DNA of 64,000 nucleotides from positions 108,139 to 172,138 of the forward strand of contig NZ_LZGW01000052.1 in assembly GCF_001690275.1 (NCBI RefSeq). Reading direction: 5' to 3'. Within the stretch, counting starts at the first letter, position 1. Every line of letters begins with the position of its first letter. The stretch is from Gilliamella sp. WF3-4 (lineage in GTDB: Bacteria; Pseudomonadota; Gammaproteobacteria; Enterobacterales; Orbaceae). Below, piece by piece: positions 57,365-64,000 of the stretch. The position numbers were made by a program, and so were the translations under genes. Under the pieces are notes generated by a model. That model saw only the letters and a program-made list of their open reading frames with translations, did not search any database and was not told the DNA's origin.

Positions 57365-57871
57365 TTACGCTCCTGTTTTCTTCTTATACCAATCTAGTGC
57401 ACCAGGTATATTTTTTTCTAATTTATTAAAATCAATACCGGCTCTATACATCTGTTCAAAATACTCTTCATTACTGCTACGAACAGGTTTATCTTCTTCT
57501 TTATGTTCAACGTACGCAAATAAATGCTTAGTAGAATCATAAACTGACTTTAGATAATTATGATTTTTAAACGGCTTATATTCACCTAGTGCACGCTTAG
57601 CGTGAATATTATTAACGGTTTCTCTTAGTGCATGAGCCAGATGTCTGCTGGGTTGATATAATTTTAGGACCTCATTAATTAAGTTTACTGCTCTAGAATT
57701 GCTTAAATTTGATTTTTGAGTACGAAATAAACCTATATAGGCAATCATTGGTTTAGCACAGCCATAGTTTAAATTACTTACTAATATCAGTAATTCTCTG
57801 CCAGAATCATCCTCAACCAATGCGTCTAAATTAATTTCGTTGTGACAGATTGGGCAACGTGTTAATTTCAT
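57365..57871 (-). CDS. Mu-like phage protein with N-terminal zinc-ribbon motif
   Basis: 168 residues beginning MKLTRCPICHNEINLDAL, with CPxC that may bind zinc (one pair only, so perhaps by dimerisation). The rest is basic and helical, including RHLAHALRETVNNIHAKRAL near 76-95. Genes of this type sit between gemA and mor in Mu-like prophages; their job is unknown. It is packed between those genes with gaps of 3 and 10 bases. Confidence 0.7.
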   Translation of the reverse strand: MKLTRCPICHNEINLDALVEDDSGRELLILVSNLNYGCAKPMIAYIGLFRTQKSNLSNSRAVNLINEVLKLYQPSRHLAHALRETVNNIHAKRALGEYKPFKNHNYLKSVYDSTKHLFAYVEHKEEDKPVRSSNEEYFEQMYRAGIDFNKLEKNIPGALDWYKKKTGA

Positions 57872-57881
57872 GCTTCTTCCT

Positions 57882-58283
57882 TTATATGCGTGCTTGCCAA
57901 CTTTTTAGGCTTTCAATTACAACCATTGCTTGTTTTTGAGTCAGCCAATCCATCACTTCAACACCAGTAATACGTTTTACATAAGAATTGATAGCTTTTT
58001 CAGAACGATTTTTGATTTCACCTGCATCAGCTAGTGCTAGCCATAATGAGCGTATTTTTTTATGAACTGGTTCTGTAGCTGTTATCTTCCCCGTTTTTTT
58101 TGATGATTTAACTTTAAAACCTTTTAATTTCAAATTAGTTATAACTTTTTCTAGTTCCCAAACTGTCATATCCTTAGTGCTAGTTTTTTTAGTTATAGTC
58201 AGTAATAGATGACGATATGTATCGTCATCTAGATTAAGTTGAGATTTTGCAATATGAATCAGCTTGATGTATTTAGATTTCAT
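57882..58283 (-). CDS. gemA: GemA/gp16-like regulatory protein (DUF1018)
   Basis: 133 residues starting KYIKLIHIAKSQLNLDDDTYRHLL, the GemA (Mu gp16) hallmark. A basic linker (KSSKKTGKI) leads to a second helical half with WLALADAGEIKNRSEKAINSYVKRIT. Mu GemA modulates host gene expression and DNA supercoiling; this one belongs to the same early operon. Its start abuts the DUF2786 stop. Confidence 0.85.
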   Translation of the reverse strand: MKSKYIKLIHIAKSQLNLDDDTYRHLLLTITKKTSTKDMTVWELEKVITNLKLKGFKVKSSKKTGKITATEPVHKKIRSLWLALADAGEIKNRSEKAINSYVKRITGVEVMDWLTQKQAMVVIESLKSWQARI

Positions 58284-58982
58284 CTATTTAACTCCTATTA
58301 ATGATGGAGAATTACCTGAACCAGATAAACCATGATTCAGTTTTATGTTTTTTCCAGCTAAATACCCTTTATATTTAGCGTCATCTGCACCATTGCAGTT
58401 TTTAGTGTTGCGTAATGTTGCTTCTGATAAATCAAGCTTTTCCTGTTCATATTTATTTAGTATTTTATTTTCATCATCAGGTATAACGAACTTACTTAAA
58501 ACATTATAAATTCCATTAATCCACCCAATGCAAAATTGATCTGCTCTAGCCATTTTTGTTGATTTTTTAACACGCTTATTTTGGCCATTCAAAAACTCTT
58601 TACGCGCCTTAATAATCAATCTTACAAGAACATCAAAAGCATATGCCGCAAGCTGAGGGCGTTCTCTCATTCCATAAAATTTAACAGTCATGTGATTCGT
58701 TTCATTGTTATAACAAAAATAACCTTTAACCCCAAATGCAGAACAAATAACATTAGCCAATATACCGACATAAGACGGTTGTTTTTCTGCATCAGTTGGT
58801 GTACGTTTTGCCATTGATTCGTTAATTGAAAATAGTTCAACATCACTAGCATTAATATCGTGTTCTTTCATTAACTTTAGTGCTCTTTGCATAGCAATAG
58901 CAGCTTCATGTGGATTAGTTGATTTTGCTAATGCTAAAAGTTTTTTGATTTTATCAATGTACTTTTCATTATTATTTGTCAT
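58284..58982 (-). CDS. DUF2786-domain phage protein
   Basis: 232 residues. N-terminal DUF2786 segment: EKYIDKIKKLLALAKSTNPHEAAIAMQRALKLMKEHDI (about 6-43), seen in many phages and actinobacteria. The middle (about 65-160) includes an alpha/beta part and a WINGIY motif. The C-terminus ends in a Gly/Ser-rich tail. Function unknown. In the early operon between gemA and small genes; its 5' end overlaps the preceding gene by 11 bases. Confidence 0.78.
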   Translation of the reverse strand: MTNNNEKYIDKIKKLLALAKSTNPHEAAIAMQRALKLMKEHDINASDVELFSINESMAKRTPTDAEKQPSYVGILANVICSAFGVKGYFCYNNETNHMTVKFYGMRERPQLAAYAFDVLVRLIIKARKEFLNGQNKRVKKSTKMARADQFCIGWINGIYNVLSKFVIPDDENKILNKYEQEKLDLSEATLRNTKNCNGADDAKYKGYLAGKNIKLNHGLSGSGNSPSLIGVK

Positions 58983-59181
58983 AAAAACACCTTAAAAAAC
59001 TAACAAAACGTTGTTTTAATGTTTTAGCTGATTTTAATTTTGTATATTCAGCATAGAGTTCATCGTACAACTTTCCATCAACATAGCCCTGACCAGTTAC
59101 TTCACGCATAAATGAATGTTCATGGCTGATTGAAATATAATGGTCGGGCATATAACGCTTAGGGCTAGAGAATTTAGCCAT
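58972..59181 (-). CDS. Small Mu-like early-region protein
   Basis: 69 residues, basic (KFSSPKRYMPDHYISISHEH at the start, KTLKQRFVSFLRCFYDK at the end). No family recognised. Its ATG at 59179-59181 lies within the last codons of the 47-residue gene upstream and is preceded by GGAGGAA, so it is well translated and coupled. Confidence 0.65.
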   Translation of the reverse strand: MAKFSSPKRYMPDHYISISHEHSFMREVTGQGYVDGKLYDELYAEYTKLKSAKTLKQRFVSFLRCFYDK

Positions 59182-59317
59182 TTGCTAATTCCTCCAACTC
59201 ATCGATGATGCGATCAGCTTCACATTCAGATAAACCATACTCTTTACAATGAGCTATAAAATTAGCTATCTGGCTTAATATAAATTGATGCAAAATATAA
59301 AAATCTTGTGTTTGCAT
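59174..59317 (-). CDS. Very small Mu-like early-region protein (47 aa)
   Basis: Starting at the ATG 59315-59317, the frame encodes MQTQDFYILHQFILSQIANF then FIAHCKEYGLSECEADRIID and ELEELANG, 47 residues, helical and acidic at the end. It fills the gap between gam and the next gene and overlaps the latter by 8 bases, which is the packing seen throughout this operon. Function unknown. Confidence 0.65.
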   Translation of the reverse strand: MQTQDFYILHQFILSQIANFIAHCKEYGLSECEADRIIDELEELANG

Positions 59318-59319
59318 GA

Positions 59320-59841
59320 TTACATAACCTCCTGTTCAAAAGGTACTATCGCAAAATCCTCTACATCTTTTTTAATGGTAATACCTGGTACATGAGCGAC
59401 AACGTTTGCTTCATTTAAAATAGCTTCTTTATTAACTTCTTCTTTTGTACGAATAAATCGTTCCAGTTTTAGTTTTTTCAGGGTTTCTATAACCGTTTCT
59501 ACACCACGAATAACACACGATGGCGGTCGATTACGCCACTGAACCTCTCCAGTAACTAGATTTGCAGTCTTAACTTTACCGTTATTTGTCAGCTCGTCAC
59601 GGTTTGCTTCGCACCAAATTTGGATACCTTGTTGTATTTCCGCTGACTTCTTTTTTAATACTTCAATATTTGATGAATAACTTGCGGTAATTTCAGCGAT
59701 TTTATCGTTCATTTCAGCTTCTAAACGAATCAATTCACGTTGAATATCACCCAGATATTTAATAGCTTCTGATGCTTGTTTTTTAGATTGCACAACATAG
59801 ATTGACGCGGTAGCTTTAATACGTTTTTTGGCTTTTATCAT
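59320..59841 (-). CDS. gam: Host-nuclease inhibitor Gam (Mu-type)
   Basis: 173 residues, as in Mu Gam (174). It is a Ku-like double-strand-end-binding protein that shields phage DNA from exonucleases. Visible: basic start, a long coiled coil (about 20-75, KYLGDIQRELIRLEAEMNDK), WCEANRDELTNNGKVKTANL near 77-96, TGEVQWRNRPPSC near 98 and the KLERFIRTKEEVNKEA block. Early operon member downstream of the MuB gene. Confidence 0.92.
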   Translation of the reverse strand: MIKAKKRIKATASIYVVQSKKQASEAIKYLGDIQRELIRLEAEMNDKIAEITASYSSNIEVLKKKSAEIQQGIQIWCEANRDELTNNGKVKTANLVTGEVQWRNRPPSCVIRGVETVIETLKKLKLERFIRTKEEVNKEAILNEANVVAHVPGITIKKDVEDFAIVPFEQEVM

Positions 59842-59856
59842 TTTTATCGCTCCTAA

Positions 59857-60132
59857 TTAATGCAAACGACTAATATCGCGCTCTTTCCACACAATTCGGC
59901 AACCATTTAATTCAAATTGCCCAAATCGATAATAACCTTCGTAACGGTAATATGTTGCTCGACCAGCTTCTATATACTTATTGCACTTGGGATGATGCTC
60001 AATTTCAATTGTCGGTTTTGACAGTGAATCATGATAAAAACCAATGACCGTTAGATCTTCGTTAGATAATATATTTACAGCTTGATTAACCGCATTTATC
60101 CCATTATTAATTAACTGATTAGTTTTCATCAT
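59857..60132 (-). CDS. Hypothetical Mu-like early protein
   Basis: 91 residues; a compact alpha/beta protein with many aromatics (ATYYRYEGYYRFGQFELNGC) and no known motif. It overlaps the end of the MuB gene by 4 bases (ATGA) and precedes gam. Family not recognised; the position suggests an early, transposition- or host-related role. Confidence 0.65.
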   Translation of the reverse strand: MMKTNQLINNGINAVNQAVNILSNEDLTVIGFYHDSLSKPTIEIEHHPKCNKYIEAGRATYYRYEGYYRFGQFELNGCRIVWKERDISRLH

Positions 60133-61358
60133 AGATCTCCCCGTTCTTTAATACATTCAGCAATTACTTCACCAGTAACTTTTGGTGCACCAATGCGTGC
60201 AGCTAAATTTAATGCATTTGATACCAAATTATTAACAGCTAATGGGTAACATAATGACCGCACTTGCTTTTCGCCCCGGCGAGTTGTTGCAATACGTAAT
60301 CGATTGATAATTTCAGTAAATGCTGATGAATCAAATAACGTTGTATAGTCCATATCAACACGTGAAAACTTATGTTTGATATATTCTTCAACTTTAAAAT
60401 CTAATGGTTTTAGGTTTACCACCTCGCAACGTTGCACAACTTCACGAACTTCGGGGTTATACTCTGATAGTTTTGTTTGTAACTCTGTTTGACCAATTAA
60501 AATAATTGATAGTAGTTTTTTAAAGCCTTCTTGTAACTCATAAAATCGCTTTAAGTGCTTTAATGTCGGGATTGGTAATCCATGTGCTTCTTCAATAATT
60601 AACAAATGTTTACGACCAGATAATGCACTATTTTTAAGTAAAGTATGCATTTGCCTTGCCCGTGCTTCAGCACTGCGTTTTTGCTTGACTTGTGGATCAA
60701 TCGCATTAATGATTGCGCCACTAATATCCATGCTTTTTAGTGATTTACCTTTGACTTCGTTATCTTCCAACCCTAATACATACGGCTCAATAACCGTTAT
60801 TGGTTCATGATTAATATTGATCCAATCAATTAAATCGTGCCGTAGTGTTGATTTACCGCTACCTGATTCACCAATTACTGCTAACATTCCGCCGTGTTTT
60901 GCTGTTTGGCGCATTGCAGCACGTACATAACGAATATCATCAGATAGATAAACATCGGCATCCTGTGTCATTTCGTCAGTGAACGGATCACGAGGAATGC
61001 GAAAATGTGCCCGTGCATCTCGATTTATAGTTTGTTTTCGTAGTAACATATAGGCTGACTCCTTTGTTAAGTTTTCATTTGAGTCAACTGGCACAGCGTC
61101 GTCCGCCAAGATTCCGGCTGTGCCAGTTTCTTCTTCAAAAATATTCAGTAAATAATCGTTATTTAAACCTAGTTTAATTAACGCTTTTTCAATTTTTTGC
61201 TCTAGTTCATTACGAACTATTGAGCGTGGCCAAATATCATGATTAACAAGCTGATTAATAACGGCTTGACTGATTGAGTTGCCTTTATATTCAATCATTC
61301 GAGCCAACTGTGCTTGTTTAATATTGAACTGTGCCATTACACTTTTTAATTTCAGCAT
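60129..61358 (-). CDS. MuB-like transposition target-capture ATPase
   Basis: 409 residues. An N-terminal DNA-binding helix-turn-helix (about 8-60, NIKQAQLARMIEYKGNSISQAVINQL) precedes an AAA+ ATPase: Walker A GESGSGKST near 163, Walker B HLLIIEEAH near 251, sensor-like ILIGQTELQ near 290. MuB proteins bind target DNA, deliver it to MuA and give immunity to self-insertion. It is about 100 residues longer than Mu's MuB (312), with an enlarged linker between the two domains. Starts within the MuA stop (TAATG). Confidence 0.9.
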   Translation of the reverse strand: MLKLKSVMAQFNIKQAQLARMIEYKGNSISQAVINQLVNHDIWPRSIVRNELEQKIEKALIKLGLNNDYLLNIFEEETGTAGILADDAVPVDSNENLTKESAYMLLRKQTINRDARAHFRIPRDPFTDEMTQDADVYLSDDIRYVRAAMRQTAKHGGMLAVIGESGSGKSTLRHDLIDWININHEPITVIEPYVLGLEDNEVKGKSLKSMDISGAIINAIDPQVKQKRSAEARARQMHTLLKNSALSGRKHLLIIEEAHGLPIPTLKHLKRFYELQEGFKKLLSIILIGQTELQTKLSEYNPEVREVVQRCEVVNLKPLDFKVEEYIKHKFSRVDMDYTTLFDSSAFTEIINRLRIATTRRGEKQVRSLCYPLAVNNLVSNALNLAARIGAPKVTGEVIAECIKERGDL

Positions 61359-63142
61359 TATTTAACAATCCTTAGCCCTGTTGTGCCGTCACAAACTGCA
61401 ATTGGAGCTGTAAACGAATGAATTAATGACTCTAGCGCGTCTTCCGGAACGCCGTTTTTATAACTTGCTGATAACCATTTATTTTCATCTATTGTTAATC
61501 TGCGCCCGATTGAACTCGTAATACGCATTAAAGCGGCTGTTAGCGTTAATGTTGTTGCGGCTGGCTTTAAATGCTCAGGTGTTTCAATTTCATTACCTTT
61601 TTTAGCACTTGCTAAATAAGTTGGATGTTCAATATCATCTAAATAATCCAGTGTGTTAAGCTTGCCACCGAACGGTGCTACTTGTTTTTGCTTCGCTTTT
61701 TTGATTTCATCTTCGGTCATGTTTGGGTATGCCACTTGATCCATCGCTTTAGCTACTTGTTCAATTTCGGTATCACCTTTCGATTTATATTCCTCGCCAA
61801 TCACCGGCGCATCTAAACGCTGTCCAAATTGATCATAATTACGGTCAGGTTCAACACGATAAATCAGCGCTTCACCGTCATAACGAGGTACTTCAATTTG
61901 AATAGCGCAATCACCATAAACTAATGAACGAACGCTGACTTTATCTTTAACAGCAATACCATCTAAGCCTTTTAAACTATAAATAAGCGAACTATCTGCC
62001 TGCGGATGTTTAAAGCTGATGGTTAAATCAGGGCGAACTTGACGCTCTTGCTCACGACTTGCCATCAGTGCTTTACAAACATCAATCGGCGGTAATAAGC
62101 GTAATTGCTCTGCGGTAATGTATTGCCAAAGCCCCTGCCGTGAAACTGGCTCTGATAACCCAATACGACGCAAACGTGTATCTTGCCCCGGTAAACGATT
62201 GGCGTTATATGCTTCTGCCCAGTTCATTGCAGAATGATTTAGCTCTTCAATACTACCAACGGGTTGGAACTTTAAACGGCTTTCAAATTGTGTTTCGATG
62301 ATATTATTGGCATTTTCAACACCACCTTTCGCTCTTGCATTACCTGCTTCGTGCTCTAGATATTTAACTTCCAAATGGTCTAACAAATTCTTGATTGCTG
62401 ATGATGTATTAGCAGAACCTTTATCCCAGTAAAGTAGTTGTGGCACACCATGAAATAAGCGTCCATCTTGCTTACCCCAAGCAAACATTAAAAACTGGAA
62501 TAATGAGTGTTGGTTTTCGCCTACTGCTTCAACGTACCACGGAATAATGATGCCACTTGCGCGGTCATAAAGCGTATAACGCCAAACTTTGTATTTAACT
62601 TTTGCGTAGTTCTCTAGCTTGTTTTTATAAAAATCACGGTCACGCATAATATGTTGTTTATCTTTCATGTAATAAATTAGGCATAGAGAGGGATCTACTT
62701 CGTGCACATGATTGGGATGTAATGCACGTAATGATTGAACAGGATTTGCTACTTGTTGTGCTTTTACATTCATTTTGCGGTTTCGTAATAATCTTGCAAA
62801 ATGATTAGTACTTACACCAATTTCATAACCATTTTGTTTTGCAATACTTGTTGCTGTTGTTGTAAACATAGTTTGTTTACCATTATCACGCACTGACTCT
62901 TTACATATTGCTCCGACCACATTTAAAGCAATATCAGAAACACTTGTATCACCTTTATCAGCTCTGCATTTCCGATCACTTGACCAACCACAAAACTCTT
63001 TTAATTGTCGGTAAATAGTTTGTTTAGAAATACCTAAAAAGGCTTGTGCTTCACTCATAATAGCGCTTCTTGAACCAAAATCTGTTTTATCTAACTTAAT
63101 TGCTAATTCATTTAAATAGTTGCGAATATTAGGTGATACCAT
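61358..63142 (-). CDS. MuA-like DDE transposase
   Basis: 594 residues. An N-terminal helical DNA-binding part (GISKQTIYRQLKEF near 37-50) is followed by an integrase-type catalytic core with D150 (HEVDPS), D240 (LYWDKGS) and E276 (KGGVENANN), 35 residues apart as in the classical DD35E spacing, then a MuA-type beta-barrel and C-terminal MuB-interacting region. All catalytic residues are intact, so it may be active. RBS AAGGGAATTAAAA. Part of the early operon with the MuB gene. Confidence 0.93.
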   Translation of the reverse strand: MVSPNIRNYLNELAIKLDKTDFGSRSAIMSEAQAFLGISKQTIYRQLKEFCGWSSDRKCRADKGDTSVSDIALNVVGAICKESVRDNGKQTMFTTTATSIAKQNGYEIGVSTNHFARLLRNRKMNVKAQQVANPVQSLRALHPNHVHEVDPSLCLIYYMKDKQHIMRDRDFYKNKLENYAKVKYKVWRYTLYDRASGIIIPWYVEAVGENQHSLFQFLMFAWGKQDGRLFHGVPQLLYWDKGSANTSSAIKNLLDHLEVKYLEHEAGNARAKGGVENANNIIETQFESRLKFQPVGSIEELNHSAMNWAEAYNANRLPGQDTRLRRIGLSEPVSRQGLWQYITAEQLRLLPPIDVCKALMASREQERQVRPDLTISFKHPQADSSLIYSLKGLDGIAVKDKVSVRSLVYGDCAIQIEVPRYDGEALIYRVEPDRNYDQFGQRLDAPVIGEEYKSKGDTEIEQVAKAMDQVAYPNMTEDEIKKAKQKQVAPFGGKLNTLDYLDDIEHPTYLASAKKGNEIETPEHLKPAATTLTLTAALMRITSSIGRRLTIDENKWLSASYKNGVPEDALESLIHSFTAPIAVCDGTTGLRIVK

Positions 63143-63166
63143 TTTTAATTCCCTTGATATGAAATA

Positions 63167-64000
63167 TCATTTATATAAATCTTGGATATTCTCATTTACT
63201 AAAGATTCTTGTCGCTGTTGAGCTTCCATGATATCGCTATCAAATTTGCTCCAAAGTTCACGATGCACATAACGAGCTTGATCTAAAGTTAATACAGCCG
63301 AACCATTCAACGTTAATAATGCAATTTGCATTGATTCAGGCAATGAATATGGTTTTTCGGGATCGTAATCAGGGTCATTCTCAAGTATTTCGAGCATTAA
63401 TTTATACATAATGTCTACATACTGCCTTTGTTCTTCAAATAGCTTATCCATGCGTGATTGCGTTTCTGCTATCTGTTTTTTAAACGGCTCTAAACGCTCA
63501 TCTAACGGCACGGTTTTCATTTCAAATTGAGCCAGTTTTATTGCTAATTCTTCCTTTTCTTTCGCTACATCCGCATTACGCTTGCTTAATGCTTTGTAGT
63601 CAGCTTGCAAATCACTGTTTTCTTTTTTGAGTTGCTCTTTTTCTTTAGCATTTTTAGCAATAAATTCTTCAGCAAGTTCTACTAAAGCTTCTTTATCACC
63701 TGCTTTAGCCACTTCAATTAATGCCGTTTTTTGGTCCTCGGGTAGTTTTCGGTATTGACGTAATTCACGGTAACCGATGCCCATACGAGACATAGACTCA
63801 AGGGCTTCCTCGCCGAATGATTTTAGGTTTGCTATATCTTGATTAGCTTTTTCATCAGATACTCCTAACAATGAACAAAATTCTTCCCAAGTTCCTTTTA
63901 ACTCCAAACCGTTTGGAGTTTTTTTCCCTGATAAATTACGATAAAGCTTGTTTTCTTTAACAAAATTTAATTTAGAAGCCCAAACGGTTTGGGAAAATTT
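63167..64000 (-). CDS. Mu-like phage early protein, coiled-coil rich (partial, N-terminus beyond right edge)
   Basis: The frame stays open to the window edge, giving at least 277 residues; a TTG at 63905-63907 could be read as a start but lacks support, and protein-like sequence (LYRNLSGKKTPNGLELKGTW) continues upstream of it. The readable domain, GTWEEFCSLLGVSDEKANQD then GIGYRELRQYRKLPEDQKTA, is shared by proteins next to MuA in several transposable phages. A long coiled coil runs at about 90-160 of the visible part. Function unknown; perhaps an early regulator or transposition accessory. Confidence 0.65.
   Translation of the reverse strand, partial: KFSQTVWASKLNFVKENKLYRNLSGKKTPNGLELKGTWEEFCSLLGVSDEKANQDIANLKSFGEEALESMSRMGIGYRELRQYRKLPEDQKTALIEVAKAGDKEALVELAEEFIAKNAKEKEQLKKENSDLQADYKALSKRNADVAKEKEELAIKLAQFEMKTVPLDERLEPFKKQIAETQSRMDKLFEEQRQYVDIMYKLMLEILENDPDYDPEKPYSLPESMQIALLTLNGSAVLTLDQARYVHRELWSKFDSDIMEAQQRQESLVNENIQDLYK
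63900..63920. repeat. Palindrome 1 with CCAAAC-N-GTTTGG core
   Basis: AACTCCAAAC-C-GTTTGGAGTT is a perfect palindrome with 10-bp arms around a single base. Read on the plus strand it is followed by TTTTTT, so it could also act as a terminator for rightward transcription. Confidence 0.6.
63979..63993. repeat. Palindrome 2 with CCAAAC-N-GTTTGG core
   Basis: CCCAAAC-G-GTTTGGG shares the 13-base core of the palindrome 76 bases to its left. Two such sites near the start of a phage early operon suggest binding sites for one dimeric regulator. Confidence 0.55.

Noticed and set aside
1..64000. CRISPR arrays
   Set aside because: I saw no set of regularly spaced direct repeats; the short repeated palindromes at the right end are only two and are explained better as operators or terminators.

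Overview
The window is AT-rich DNA from a gammaproteobacterium. Most housekeeping proteins (ValS, RecQ, PepD, Gpt, FrsA, ProA/B, RimO, SerC, OmpW and a YnbABCD set) closely resemble their enterobacterial counterparts. The low GC, the reduced intergenic synteny and the mix of enteric and non-enteric versions (PanG instead of PanE, a short-type ArgG) point to a host-associated relative of the enterics, most likely Orbaceae (Gilliamella-like bee-gut symbionts). That assignment is inference from gene content.

Layout. 1-2.4 kb: a cut-off PTS EIIA gene, an APC-family amine/amino-acid permease (PuuP-like) and an HPr-family protein. 2.5-7.8 kb: a minus-strand ynbA-ynbC-ynbD-(unknown membrane gene)-ynbB cluster for an uncharacterised phospholipid-type pathway. 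7.9-12.3 kb: queH, then an HlyD/ABC-2/ABC-2 exporter without a visible ATPase gene. 12.6-15.7 kb: small orphan genes, an IS3-family relic, a secreted protein and tRNA-Ile2(CAU). 16-24 kb: a YjeI-like lipoprotein, serC, the argCBGH operon with two tandem ArgR boxes, and pepD. 24-31 kb: gpt-frsA-proB, rimO-mdtK. 31-34 kb: a divergent, Fur-controlled pair (siderophore-binding lipoprotein and CirA-like receptor). 34-41 kb: a broken endA gene, tRNA-Val, recQ, a phage scar at tRNA-Lys with a truncated terminase, and ompW. 41-49.6 kb: valS, the panG-panB-panC operon, an SMR pump and proA.

From 49.9 kb the character changes. After the corpse of a LysR regulator and another decayed gene comes a tight plus-strand four-gene operon (51.0-56.7 kb). 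It encodes a giant protein with two GHKL ATPase modules, a receiver-domain protein, a PtuB-like HNH nuclease and an Eco57I/TaqI-type adenine methyltransferase. I read it as a candidate phage-defence system in which a two-component-like switch governs a modification/nuclease pair; I do not recognise this combination as a named system. It abuts, tail to tail, the early region of a Mu-like transposable prophage (57.0-64.0 kb, minus strand: phage coiled-coil protein, MuA, MuB, Gam, small proteins, DUF2786, GemA, Mor). None of its head, tail or lysis genes are in the window.

Metabolically the window is rich in arginine, proline, serine and pantothenate synthesis and in iron uptake. The accessory material sits at tRNA genes, at 12.6-15.7 kb and at the right end.
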